The translations under genes were made by a program, and so were the position numbers. The notes beneath the pieces are model-generated. The model was not told where the DNA came from and did no database searches. It saw only the letters and a program-made list of their open reading frames with translations. From JBBSMX01 sp038232935 (GTDB taxonomy: Bacteria > Bacteroidota > Rhodothermia > Rhodothermales > JANQRZ01): DNA of 16,565 nucleotides. Below, piece by piece: positions 6,171-13,982 of the stretch. The stretch's first letter is position 1, and the number at the start of each line of letters is the position of its first letter. Where the stretch lies: the NCBI GenBank assembly GCA_038232935.1, contig JBBSMX010000091.1, positions 1 to 16,565 on the forward strand. Direction: 5' to 3'.

Positions 6171-7082
6171 TTACTCCTCCACGCCCGCGTGGAGCGAGGC
6201 CACCTCGCGGTACAGGATTGCGTGGAGGTCGGCCGTCTCCTCAGGCGTCGCCGCGTAGCCGCCGGAGAGCAGGAGGACGAGCGGAAGCCCACGCGCCAGC
6301 ACTGACTCGGCCACGAACCGATCGCGGGCCCGGAGCCCCTCGCGGGAGAGCGCGAGGCGGCCGAAGCGGTCGCCGCTCCGCACGTCGATGCCGGCGAGGT
6401 AGAACACGAGGTCGGGCGCGGCGAGGTCCAGCACATCGGGGAGATGGTGGTGGAGGGCGGCGAGGTAGGCGGCGTCGCCGGTGCCGTCGGGTAGCGGGAC
6501 GTCGCGGGAGGAAGAGGGCTTGCGGAAGGGGTAGTTCTTTTCGCCGTGCATCGAAAACGTGAACACGGCATCGTCGTCGGCGAAGAAGGCGGCGTTGGCG
6601 TTGCCCTGATGCACGTCGAGGTCCACGATGAGGGCGCGGCGGATCCAGCGCGAGCGTTCGAGCACGCGGATGGCGACGGCGACGTCGTTGAGCACGCAGA
6701 AGCCCTCGGCGTGGTCGGACATCGCGTGGTGCGTCCCGCCGGCGAGGTTACCGGCGAGTCCGTCGTGGAGTGCCATGAACGCCGCGTTGATTGTGCCCTG
6801 CACGGCGAGGCGGGAGCGGCGCACGAGCGCCGGGCTCCACGGCAGCCCCATCCGTCGCTCCTCCTGCCTGCTCTGCGTCCCCATCGCAAGCTTGTCGAGG
6901 TAATCGCGCGTGTGGACGAGCAGCAGGTCCGACCAGTCCGCCTCGCGCGGGGCGATCACATCCTCCGGCCGGACGATGCCCTCGTCGAGCAGCAGCCGGT
7001 GCAGCGCCGGGAATTTCCCCATCGGGAACGGGTGGCGCGGCGGGAGCGGCACGAAGTAGTCGTCGCAGTACGAAACGCGCAT
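6171..7082 (-). CDS. Histone deacetylase family protein (class IV-like)
   Basis: This 303-aa protein of the arginase/deacetylase fold removes acetyl groups from lysine or polyamine-like substrates using one zinc. Active-site features are the His pair His118-His119 in GGTHHA, the zinc ligands Asp156 and His158 in DLDVHQGN, and Asp233 in AGIDV. The transition-state Tyr276 is in LSGGY. The wording DHAEGFCVLNDVAVA and DVHQGN is characteristic of the bacterial HDAC11-like group. Its ATG shares one base with the stop of the upstream glycosyltransferase (TGATG), so the two are very likely translated together. Bacteria lack canonical histones, so the natural substrate is open: an acetylated protein, acetylpolyamine or sugar conjugate. 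The stop lies 10 bases from that of the convergent prmC. Confidence 0.9.
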   Translation of the reverse strand: MRVSYCDDYFVPLPPRHPFPMGKFPALHRLLLDEGIVRPEDVIAPREADWSDLLLVHTRDYLDKLAMGTQSRQEERRMGLPWSPALVRRSRLAVQGTINAAFMALHDGLAGNLAGGTHHAMSDHAEGFCVLNDVAVAIRVLERSRWIRRALIVDLDVHQGNANAAFFADDDAVFTFSMHGEKNYPFRKPSSSRDVPLPDGTGDAAYLAALHHHLPDVLDLAAPDLVFYLAGIDVRSGDRFGRLALSREGLRARDRFVAESVLARGLPLVLLLSGGYAATPEETADLHAILYREVASLHAGVEE

Positions 7083-8254
7083 CAGGACGGGAGCAGGCGT
7101 CGGTAGACCTCGTGGAAGCGCTCCTTATCACGCTCGGGTCGGAAGGTTTGGAACACGCTCGGGGCGTTCGCCTGCCAGCGTGCCCGCGCCGCCTCGTCCG
7201 ATAGCGCTCGCCGAAGCGCTGCCGCGAGCGCGTCCCGGTCGTAGGGATCGACGACGAGCCCGACGTCGAATTCTTCCACCACGCGCCGCATCTCCGGGAT
7301 GTCCGCGACGACGACGGGAAGCCCGGCCATGAGGTACTCGAACAGCTTGTTCGGCAGGGCGAGGTGGATGCTGAGCGTGATCGGCTCCGGCACGTGCACG
7401 CCGAGGTCGGCGGACGCCGTGAGCCGTAGCAACTCGTCGGGTGGGATGTGGGGAAGGAAGTGGGCGCGGTCGCCGAGCGCCTCGGCAGCGTGGCGTTGGA
7501 GTGTCAGCTTCGCCGGTCCGTCGCCGATGATGACGAGCGCGGTGCCCGGCACGTCTTGCATCGCATCGACGAGGCGTTCGAGCCCGCGCCCGGCACGGAT
7601 GAGGCCCTGATAGAGCACGATCTGTTGCGAGGCTGGGATCCCGAGCCGCTCGCGGAGTGCGTCGGTCCGCGCGACCTCCTGCCGCTCCGGCACGTTGTGC
7701 GTCACGATGGGACGGGCGATGCCGTACGTCGCTGCCATCCGATCCGCGATGCTGTCGTTGACCGTCAGCACGGCGTCGGTGCGGGGAAGGTAGCCGCGTT
7801 CGAGGGCCGTCCACACCCAGCGCGCCCACGGCTTCCCGGCCGTCGCATCGACGTGGGGATACAGCTCGCGCGCGTCGAGGACGAGTTTGGACCGGTGACG
7901 ACGAGCGGCGGCGGCGAGGGCGGGGAGAACGTAGAGGTCGCTTGCGTGATAGACCGCTGCGGGGCGCGCGAGGGCCGCGCGCAGGAAGAGCCGGTGCGCC
8001 TGCCAGAAAAAGAGCGGCCCGTGCCCGCTTGGCCGTCGCAGCGCGTGCAGCCGCACGCCGTCTGCGATGGCGTCAGGCCCCGGCTCCGGCCCGAACGTCA
8101 GCACATCGACGCGGCATCCCAGCTCGGCCAGCGCCCGCAGCTGCCGCAGCGCCCGCGACGACGTCCGTACGTCGCCGACGATCGCGAACACGACATCGCT
8201 AGGGGCGAAATCAGGGGGAGGAGGGGCCACGGGGAAAAGATCGGCGGAAGCCAA
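7082..8254 (-). CDS. GT4-family glycosyltransferase
   Basis: This 390-aa cytoplasmic or membrane-associated GT-B glycosyltransferase transfers a sugar from a nucleotide donor. The N-terminal domain (about 20-200) carries VGDVRTSSRALRQLRAL and an acceptor-side helix region. A DARELYPH segment (127-134) follows, and then the C-terminal donor domain. Donor motifs are VLYQGLIRAGRGLERLV (about 213-229), IIGDGP (242-247) and the EX7E-type region ending PNKLFEYLMAGLPVV (301-315). It starts 163 bases from the divergent htrA gene and overlaps the downstream deacetylase-family gene by one base. The domain architecture is clear. Donor and acceptor sugars cannot be read from the sequence. It lacks the N-terminal GSG motif of BshA, so it is not the bacillithiol enzyme. 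Confidence 0.9.
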   Translation of the reverse strand: MASADLFPVAPPPPDFAPSDVVFAIVGDVRTSSRALRQLRALAELGCRVDVLTFGPEPGPDAIADGVRLHALRRPSGHGPLFFWQAHRLFLRAALARPAAVYHASDLYVLPALAAAARRHRSKLVLDARELYPHVDATAGKPWARWVWTALERGYLPRTDAVLTVNDSIADRMAATYGIARPIVTHNVPERQEVARTDALRERLGIPASQQIVLYQGLIRAGRGLERLVDAMQDVPGTALVIIGDGPAKLTLQRHAAEALGDRAHFLPHIPPDELLRLTASADLGVHVPEPITLSIHLALPNKLFEYLMAGLPVVVADIPEMRRVVEEFDVGLVVDPYDRDALAAALRRALSDEAARARWQANAPSVFQTFRPERDKERFHEVYRRLLPS

Positions 8255-8288
8255 CGCAGCCGAGCGACAGGGGGGTGGCGCTGCGGGC

Positions 8289-8302
8289 GGCGAATATACG
8301 CC
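8289..8302 (-). promoter_or_regulatory. Possible promoter or operator spot upstream of the glycosyltransferase
   Basis: In the GC-rich divergent gap between the glycosyltransferase and htrA (8255-8417), one short AT-rich core (AATATA) is flanked by GGCG and CGCC. Read on the minus strand it gives TATATTCG, one mismatch from the Bacteroidetes -7 element TAnnTTTG, at a plausible distance from the glycosyltransferase start. No convincing -33 partner is seen, so this is a weak call. Confidence 0.25.
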
Positions 8303-8417
8303 CGTGAAACAATTGGCATCGTGCGGGGTGCTTGCAGGAGTCTCAGAGCGGGGTGGACTGGCACGAATTGAGGCGTAGCTTCTGGTCGTAATCCTCGGCC
8401 CTCACGTCAGGTTTTGT

Positions 8418-10013
8418 ATGGACAAGCGCAGCATCTTTATCGGCATCGGCGTGCTCATCGCGGGTATCGTCCTCGGGGCACTCGTCGTTACGGCGGTGCG
8501 TCCGGATGAGCCCGTGCGTGGGCGGAGCGCCGCTGCTCCGCCGCTAGAGCGCGTGCCCGTCGCCGAGCCTGTTCGTATCGGAGATCAGGACCCGCCGCCG
8601 CCCGAAGCCGTGCCCGAACTGATGTCACTGAACCGGCTGTTCAAGGGCGTATCGCGCCGGGTCACACCCACGGTCGTCTTCATCGAAGTCGAGACGCCGG
8701 CGGACGGCCGGGACGGTCGAGCCTCGCCCGATTTCGATGAGTGGCACCCGCGCGTCCAGCCTCGCCGTTTCCGGCGCAGCGCCGGCAGCGGGGTCATCGT
8801 CTCGCCGCGCGGCTACATCGTCACCAACTCCCACGTCGTGGCCGGGGCCTCGCGCATCCGCGTGCTCCTCAACGACAAGCGCGAGTTCGACGCCGAGGTG
8901 ATCGGCGAAGACCCGACGACGGACCTCGCCGTGATCCAACTCATCGATGCGGCGGACCTGCCCGTCGCCACGCTCGGGGACTCGGACGAGGTCGAAGTGG
9001 GCGAGTGGGTGCTCGCCGTCGGCAACCCGTTCCGGCTGACCTCGACGGTCACGGCGGGGATCGTGAGTGCACTCGGGCGGCAGGTAGATATCATCGAGGA
9101 TGATTTCCGGATCGAGGACTTCATCCAGACCGACGCCGCTATCAACCCCGGCAACTCGGGCGGTGCGCTCGTGAACCTCCGCGGGGAGGTCGTCGGCATT
9201 GCCACGGCGATCGCGACGGAGAGCGGGTCGTACGAAGGCTACGGGTTCGCCGTCCCGGTCAACCTCGTCACCCGCGTCGTCACGGACCTGATCGCCTACG
9301 GCGAGGTACAGCGCGGCTACCTCGGCGTCGAGATTCGCGCCGTCACCGCCGACGATGCCGAGCGGATGGGGCTGGACCGGATCGCGGGCGTCTTCGTCTC
9401 GAAGGTGGCCGACAACGGTGCGGCGCAGCGGGCGGGCCTCCGCTCGGGCGACGTGCTGCTCGCCATCAACGGGCAGGAGATCGACGCGCCCAACCAGTTC
9501 CAGAGCGCGATCGCACTCCGCCGCCCAGACGAGGACATTCGCCTCGGCGTCTGGCGGCGCGGCGAGCGGCGCGACTTCGAAGCCCGCCTCATCGGTCGAA
9601 ACGACGAGGCCTTGCAGAGTTGGGTCGCCGAAATCAACGGTCGGAATGCGCCGGTGCTGCCCGAGCCGGAGACGCGCATGCCCGAGCCGTTCCACGATGA
9701 GAATCTCTTCGAGCTCGACGTGTGGGGCGTCGGCCTGCGTGATCTCACGGAGCAAGAGCAGGCGGAGTTCGGCGTCGACGGCGGGGCCTACGTCGCGTTC
9801 GTGCGGCAGGGCGGGGCCGCCTCGGCCGACGGTCTGCCGGCCGGCACGGCGCTTACGGAAATCGAAGGGGAGCCCATCGCCTCCGCCGAAGAGGCGACGC
9901 TCGTGCTCGACCGGATCGCCGAAGCGGGAGAGACGGCGCTCGTCCGCGTCCTCCGCAGCGACGGCGTCGTGGCGTACTACGACCTCGAATCCCCGGCCTA
10001 CGCCGAGAAGTGA
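8418..10013 (+). CDS. HtrA/DegQ-type serine protease, membrane-anchored, two PDZ domains
   Basis: This 531-aa envelope protease degrades or refolds damaged periplasmic proteins. An N-terminal hydrophobic helix (about 5-26, FIGIGVLIAGIVLGALVVTAV) lacks an obvious cleavage site and probably anchors the protein in the inner membrane. It is followed by a Pro-rich linker. The trypsin-like domain carries the full catalytic triad: His139 (TNSHVVAG), Asp169 (TTDLAVIQL) and Ser247 (NPGNSGGAL). PDZ1 spans about 300-390 (YLGVEIRAV, then GLRSGDVLLAINGQEI). A more divergent PDZ2 spans about 432-515 (WGVGLRDLTE, then GLPAGTALTEIEGEPI). Two PDZ domains match DegP/DegQ, whereas the uncleaved anchor is DegS-like. 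A signal peptide is the alternative. The gap upstream to the divergent glycosyltransferase presumably holds its promoter. Stress control is usual for the family but is not shown here. Confidence 0.94.
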   Translation: MDKRSIFIGIGVLIAGIVLGALVVTAVRPDEPVRGRSAAAPPLERVPVAEPVRIGDQDPPPPEAVPELMSLNRLFKGVSRRVTPTVVFIEVETPADGRDGRASPDFDEWHPRVQPRRFRRSAGSGVIVSPRGYIVTNSHVVAGASRIRVLLNDKREFDAEVIGEDPTTDLAVIQLIDAADLPVATLGDSDEVEVGEWVLAVGNPFRLTSTVTAGIVSALGRQVDIIEDDFRIEDFIQTDAAINPGNSGGALVNLRGEVVGIATAIATESGSYEGYGFAVPVNLVTRVVTDLIAYGEVQRGYLGVEIRAVTADDAERMGLDRIAGVFVSKVADNGAAQRAGLRSGDVLLAINGQEIDAPNQFQSAIALRRPDEDIRLGVWRRGERRDFEARLIGRNDEALQSWVAEINGRNAPVLPEPETRMPEPFHDENLFELDVWGVGLRDLTEQEQAEFGVDGGAYVAFVRQGGAASADGLPAGTALTEIEGEPIASAEEATLVLDRIAEAGETALVRVLRSDGVVAYYDLESPAYAEK

Positions 10014-10080
10014 TCGGGATGCGTGAGGTCAGGGGCCGCACGCTGGGCTCCGAACGTACACATCACGCAGCAAGCATCCC

Positions 10081-11268
10081 ATGATCCGCTACCTCACAGC
10101 CGGCGAGTCGCACGGCGAGGCACTCATCGGCATCGTCGAAGGCATGCCGGCGGGCGTGCCGCTCGTCGCGTCCGACATCGACGAGCACCTCGCGCGCCGC
10201 TGGCTCGGGTTCGGACGCGGCGGCCGGGCGAAGATCGAGCGGGACCGCGTCCACATCTATTCCGGCGTCCGCTTCTCTTGCACCCTCGGCAGCCCCATCG
10301 CGCTCCGGCTCGACAACGCGGCCTACGAAAAGGACCGCGCCGGCTGGCCCGAGACGATGGCGGTCGAAGGGTCGGGCAAGGGCATCGAGAAGGTCACGCT
10401 CCCCCGGCCCGGCCACGCCGACCTCGTCGGCGTGCAGAAGTACGGGTTCGACGACATCCGGCCGGTGATCGACCGGGCGAGCGCGCGCGAGACGGCGATG
10501 CGTGTGGCGTGCTGCTCCATCGCCCGTCAGCTCCTCCGCCGGCTCGGGATCGAGGTCGGTAGCCACGTCGTCCGGATCGGCGAGGTCGGCCACGCGGCAC
10601 CGGAGGACTGGCAGGACCGGGTCGCGGCGCTGCTCGACCGAGGTGGAGCCCGCGCGCTCTACGAAGCCGCCGACGCCAGCGAGGTCCGCATGCTCGACGA
10701 TGAGTTGGGAGCCGCGTGCATCGAGCACATCAAAGCGACAAAGCAGGCGGGCGACTCCCTCGGCGGCGTGTACGAGGTCGTCGTTACCGGCGTCCCGCCC
10801 GGGCTCGGGTCGTACGTCCACTGGGACCGGAAGCTCGACGGGCAGCTCGCGCAGGCGATCCTCTCCATTCAAGCGCAGAAAGCGGTAGAGATCGGCGATG
10901 GCTTCGAAGGCGGCTCTCGCCCCGGCTCGGCTTTCCACGACCCGATCACGAAGGAAGACGGGCAGTTCCGCCGGACGAGTAACCACGCCGGCGGGATCGA
11001 AGGCGGCGTCTCGAACGGCATGCCGATTATCGTGCGCGGCACGATGAAGCCGATCCCCACCCTCATCAAGCCGCTTCCGAGCGTAGACCTCGCCACCGGC
11101 GAGGCGCAGCCCACGCGCTACGAGCGCAGCGACGTGACGAGCGTTCCCGCCGCCAGCACTGTCGCTGAGGCTACGGTCGCACTAGTCATCGCGAACGCGC
11201 TCCTCGAGAAGTTCGGTGGTGATTCGTTCGAGGAGATTCGCGGGCGGATCGAACAGGAAGCCTGTTGA
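10081..11268 (+). CDS. aroC: Chorismate synthase
   Basis: AroC catalyses the last step of the shikimate pathway, converting 5-enolpyruvylshikimate-3-phosphate to chorismate with reduced FMN. The 395-aa protein has the expected motifs: GESHG (8-12, with an active-site His), RASARETAMRVA (about 132-143), RTSNHAGGIEGGVSNG (298-313) and RSDVTSVPAASTVAEA (349-364). Its length is at the long end, as in the mycobacterial and Firmicutes-type enzymes, because of the central segment (about 170-215). The ATG at 10081 follows the htrA stop by 67 bases. In that gap GGGATGC (10016-10022) and GCATCCC (10074-10080) are inverted repeats, the second lying directly before the start codon. Chorismate feeds phenylalanine synthesis, but no link to the distant phhA is visible. 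Confidence 0.97.
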   Translation: MIRYLTAGESHGEALIGIVEGMPAGVPLVASDIDEHLARRWLGFGRGGRAKIERDRVHIYSGVRFSCTLGSPIALRLDNAAYEKDRAGWPETMAVEGSGKGIEKVTLPRPGHADLVGVQKYGFDDIRPVIDRASARETAMRVACCSIARQLLRRLGIEVGSHVVRIGEVGHAAPEDWQDRVAALLDRGGARALYEAADASEVRMLDDELGAACIEHIKATKQAGDSLGGVYEVVVTGVPPGLGSYVHWDRKLDGQLAQAILSIQAQKAVEIGDGFEGGSRPGSAFHDPITKEDGQFRRTSNHAGGIEGGVSNGMPIIVRGTMKPIPTLIKPLPSVDLATGEAQPTRYERSDVTSVPAASTVAEATVALVIANALLEKFGGDSFEEIRGRIEQEAC

Positions 11269-11279
11269 CCGCAGACGGC

Positions 11280-11331
11280 GGACGGCAGACCGCTATCCGA
11301 TGCAACACCGGCAGTCCGCGGTCTGCCGTCC
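11280..11331 (+). terminator. Long hairpin after aroC
   Basis: Perfect 14-bp arms GGACGGCAGACCGC (11280-11293) and GCGGTCTGCCGTCC (11318-11331) flank a 24-base loop. The hairpin begins 12 bases after the aroC stop, where a terminator is expected. It lacks a T-run, so it may instead be an intergenic repeat element. Related words (GCAGACGGCGGAC, GCAGTCCGCGG) recur in and next to the hairpin, which favours a repeat origin. Confidence 0.5.
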
Positions 11332-11389
11332 CGAACCGCCAGGGTCCGTATGGAACAACTCGAAAAATGGACTGGAACCTTGTGGACGT

Positions 11390-11429
11390 TTTGAACCTTT
11401 TAGTTATAGTTTGAACGTTTTAGTTATAG
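11390..11429 (+). promoter_or_regulatory. Tandem 20-bp AT-rich repeats upstream of crtI
   Basis: Two head-to-tail 20-bp units, 11390-11409 and 11410-11429, read TTTGAAC-C/G-TTTTAGTTATAG and differ at one position. They abut with no spacer and stand out as the most AT-rich stretch in this part of the window, 69 bases before the crtI ATG. Repeated same-orientation sites at two-helical-turn spacing suit cooperative binding of a transcription factor. In bacteria, crtI genes are often controlled by MerR-type light or B12-dependent regulators (LitR/CarH). Assigning such a regulator here is only inference. Confidence 0.6.
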
Positions 11430-11498
11430 GAAGCCACTTGACCAAGCTCGCTGGACACGGTTTCCCGCTACGTATCGTCATTTCCGCTGGAAGACCCT

Positions 11499-13085
11499 AT
11501 GAGCTGGATGGCCCGGTTGACCCGGCGTGCTGACGCTCGCCTGAACACCCGCACGGCGCCCGTCCTTCCAGGACCGGATGCCCCGCATGTCGTCGTGATC
11601 GGCGCGGGGTTCGGCGGGCTCGCCGCGGCGGTACGCCTGCTCGTCCGTGGCTACCGGGTCACTGTGGTAGATCGGCTCGAACAGCCTGGCGGTCGGGCGC
11701 GCGTCTTCGAAACCGACGGCTACACCTTCGATGCCGGGCCGACGCTCATCACCGCGCCTTTCCTGTTCGACGAGCTGTGGAAGCTGGCCGGGCGGCGGAT
11801 GGAAGACGACGTCGAGCTCGTCCCGATCTCCCCGTTTTACCGCATCCGGTTCGACGACGGCGAGGTCTTTGACTACAGCGGCGATGCAGCCGCGATGCGC
11901 CGCGAGATCGCCCGGTTCAACCCGGACGACGTGGCGGGCTACGAGCGCTTTCTCGAAAAGAGCGAGCGCATCTTCGAGGTCGGCTTCGAGGAACTCGGGC
12001 ACGTCCCGTTCGGTCGGGTGACGGACATGGCGCGGATCGCCCCGGCGATGGCCATGCTCGAGAGCTACCGGACGGTCTACGGCCTCGTCTCGAAGTACAT
12101 CAAAGACGACCGCCTCCGGCAGGTCTTCTCGTTCCACCCCCTCCTCGTCGGCGGCAACCCGTTTTCGACGACGAGCATCTACACGCTCATCGCCTTCCTC
12201 GAACGGAAGTGGGGCGTGTGGTACGCGATGGGCGGGACGGGCGCGCTCGTCCGCGGCATCGCCGACCTGGTCGAAGACCTCGGCGGGACGTTCCGGTTCG
12301 GGGAGACGGTCGAGGAGATCACCGTCGAAGACGGGCGTGCGACCGGCGTGCGGCTCGACACCGGGGAGCACCTTGCGGCCGACCTCGTGGCGTCGAACGC
12401 GGACGCAGCGTGGACCTACCGTCACCTCGTCGCGCCCGAGCACCGGACGACGTGGACCGACGCCCGGCTCGACCGCGCGAAGCTCTCGATGAGTCTCTTC
12501 GTGTGGTATTTCGGGACCGACAAGCAGTACGACGAGGTCGCCCACCACACGATCCTACTCGGCCCGCGCTACCGCGAGTTGCTCGACGACATCTTCCACC
12601 ACAAGCACCTCGCCGACGACTTCTCGCTCTACCTCCACCGCCCGACGGCGACGGACCCGAGCATGGCCCCGCCGGGCCACGACAGCTTCTATGTCCTCTC
12701 TCCCGTCCCCCACCTCGACAGCGGGACCGACTGGAGCGTGGAGGGCGAGCGCTACCGGCGGGCCATCGAGGGCTCGCTCTCCGAGACCGTGCTGCCGGGG
12801 CTGGAGGAGCACGTCACGGCCAGCCTCACGCTCACCCCGCAGGGCTTCCTCGACGACTACCTCTCGGTGAAGGGTGCCGCGTTCTCGTTCGAGCCGGTGC
12901 TGACGCAGAGCGCCTATTTCCGGCCGCACAACAAGAGCGAAGACGTCGAGGGGCTCTACCTCGTGGGGGCCGGGACGCACCCCGGCGCCGGAATGCCCGG
13001 CGTGCTCTCCTCGGCGCGCGTGCTCGATACTGTCGTCCCCGACCCGTCTGACCTGTTTACCTCTCGATCCTTACAAACCGCTTGA
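11499..13085 (+). CDS. crtI: Phytoene desaturase, CrtI type
   Basis: CrtI introduces double bonds into phytoene at the membrane to give coloured carotenoid precursors such as lycopene, using FAD. The 528-aa protein has an N-terminal dinucleotide-binding site, VVVIGAGFGGLAAAVRLL (31-48). The family block EQPGGRARVFETDGYTFDAGPTLIT follows (from about 61 to 85). The C-terminal carotenoid-oxidoreductase signature is YLVGAGTHPGAGMPGVLSSA (487-506). Length is normal, with about 28 extra N-terminal residues before the FAD site. No phytoene synthase or cyclase is in the window, so the pathway is completed elsewhere. The 230-base gap after aroC holds a hairpin and tandem repeats, which implies its own promoter. 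Desaturase is favoured over a related ketolase or CrtD-type enzyme by overall motif match, not proof. Confidence 0.93.
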   Translation: MSWMARLTRRADARLNTRTAPVLPGPDAPHVVVIGAGFGGLAAAVRLLVRGYRVTVVDRLEQPGGRARVFETDGYTFDAGPTLITAPFLFDELWKLAGRRMEDDVELVPISPFYRIRFDDGEVFDYSGDAAAMRREIARFNPDDVAGYERFLEKSERIFEVGFEELGHVPFGRVTDMARIAPAMAMLESYRTVYGLVSKYIKDDRLRQVFSFHPLLVGGNPFSTTSIYTLIAFLERKWGVWYAMGGTGALVRGIADLVEDLGGTFRFGETVEEITVEDGRATGVRLDTGEHLAADLVASNADAAWTYRHLVAPEHRTTWTDARLDRAKLSMSLFVWYFGTDKQYDEVAHHTILLGPRYRELLDDIFHHKHLADDFSLYLHRPTATDPSMAPPGHDSFYVLSPVPHLDSGTDWSVEGERYRRAIEGSLSETVLPGLEEHVTASLTLTPQGFLDDYLSVKGAAFSFEPVLTQSAYFRPHNKSEDVEGLYLVGAGTHPGAGMPGVLSSARVLDTVVPDPSDLFTSRSLQTA

Positions 13086-13126
13086 GTCGCTGCTCCCCAC
13101 GGCAGCCCCTCACAGATCCCCCTACT

Positions 13127-13735
13127 ATGTCGGAGCATCACCACGTCGTTCGCATCGACATCGAGCCGTCCGAGGACAGCCCGCGCCGGAGTTCCACGCA
13201 CGGCTGGCAGGTCCGCGTCAGCCACGATGGAACGCGCAAAACCAAGTTCTTCGCCGACCGCAAATACGGCGGCCGGGAGGCGGCGCTACAACTCGCCATC
13301 GAGCACCGCGACGAGTTGCTGGCTACGCGCCCGGAGCCGAGCGGCCCGGTCGAGCGCCGGGCGCAGCGGCGAAGCACGTCCGGTGTGGCGGGCATCCGCC
13401 TCGCGTTTAAGAACGGTACGGCCTACATCGAAGCCAACTGGGTAGGGGAGGACGGCCGTGCGGTGACGTCGTTTTCGGTGGGACGATGGGGGCTGCGGAA
13501 AGCGACATGGCGGGCGTGCAAGAGCCGCGCCCTCGGCCTCGGCGTGCGCGATCCGGAGCGTATCCAGAGCATGTTCGAGACGGCCTACTCGAACCTGCAG
13601 ACGAGTCTGGCCGTCGCCCTGGCTGATCACAGGGGGCAGACTGGAGGGAGCGACGAATTCTCCGGGATGAGCGGGGGTGACGGCGCGATGGCAGGCATGG
13701 GAGCCATGCCCGTGGGGGAGGGGCAGGAGGCGTAG
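13127..13735 (+). CDS. AP2-like domain protein, two repeats, putative DNA-binding
   Basis: This 202-aa protein, from the ATG at 13127, shows two segments that resemble AP2 domains. The first is about residues 26-65: GWQVRVSHDG, then KFFADRKYGGREAALQLA and RDELL. The second is about 85-137: SGVAGIRLAFKNGTAYIEANW, then FSVGRWGLRKATWRACKSRA. Each has the three-strand then helix pattern of the DNA-binding fold known from plant AP2/ERF factors and bacterial or phage homing endonucleases. No HNH or other nuclease motif is visible. The tail (about 171-202) is rich in Gly, Met and Ser and probably disordered. A TTG at 13082, overlapping the crtI stop, is a weaker alternative start. It follows crtI by 41 bases and may be in the same transcript. 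Family assignment is from pattern recognition. Confidence 0.6.
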   Translation: MSEHHHVVRIDIEPSEDSPRRSSTHGWQVRVSHDGTRKTKFFADRKYGGREAALQLAIEHRDELLATRPEPSGPVERRAQRRSTSGVAGIRLAFKNGTAYIEANWVGEDGRAVTSFSVGRWGLRKATWRACKSRALGLGVRDPERIQSMFETAYSNLQTSLAVALADHRGQTGGSDEFSGMSGGDGAMAGMGAMPVGEGQEA

Positions 13736-13856
13736 TGGCACCCACTGTCCTTGTCCTTCTTCGATAGACTTCTCCCAGCGGCTCTTGCTTGCTCTGTTGA
13801 GCAGCTCAGCGGTAGGGTCCTTCCTGTCATCCCGAGCGAAACCCCATCGGGGTGTA

Positions 13857-13881
13857 GCCGAGGAACCCCATGGGGCTCGGC
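13857..13881. repeat. Hairpin inside the nested repeat element
   Basis: GCCGAG (13857-13862) pairs with CTCGGC (13876-13881), and between them lies the perfect palindrome CCCCATGGGG (13866-13875), with a three-base bulge on the left. Just upstream ACCCC-ATC-GGGGT (13841-13853) is another small hairpin. Both belong to the repeat element at 13786-14025. Confidence 0.6.
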
Positions 13882-13942
13882 GAAGCCTATCTCTGACGAG
13901 CAACACGGTGCCCCGAAGATGAGCTCCGCCGATCCTTCAGAT

Positions 13943-13982
13943 CCTTCGACTTCGCGGAGCCTGTCCTGAGCGAAGTCGAAGG
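13943..13982. terminator. Strong 13-bp stem-loop in the convergent gap
   Basis: CCTTCGACTTCGC (13943-13955) and GCGAAGTCGAAGG (13970-13982) are perfect complements around a 14-base loop. It lies between two converging genes, so it can form in both transcripts and could act as a shared terminator, although there is no T-run on either side. It is part of the repeat element at 13786-14025. Confidence 0.45.

Noticed and set aside
5312..6889. Minus-strand open frame (525 codons) across prmC and the deacetylase-family gene
   Set aside because: It is antisense to prmC and out of frame with the deacetylase, with low-complexity Ser, Pro and Arg content and no domain.
8337..8370. Sigma-54 promoter (TGGCAC word near 8354) upstream of htrA
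   Set aside because: The second half (TTGC) is not at the required spacing, so the match is chance-level.
8625..9755. Minus-strand open frame (376 codons) opposite htrA
   Set aside because: It is a mirror of a protease gene with a complete catalytic triad. No independent coding signal is seen.
11390..11429. CRISPR or attachment site from the 20-bp direct repeats
   Set aside because: There are only two abutting copies with no spacer, and no integrase or cas gene is nearby. A regulatory site is more likely.
11478..12548. Minus-strand open frame (356 codons) opposite crtI
   Set aside because: It is a shadow of a clear CrtI gene and has no recognisable fold.
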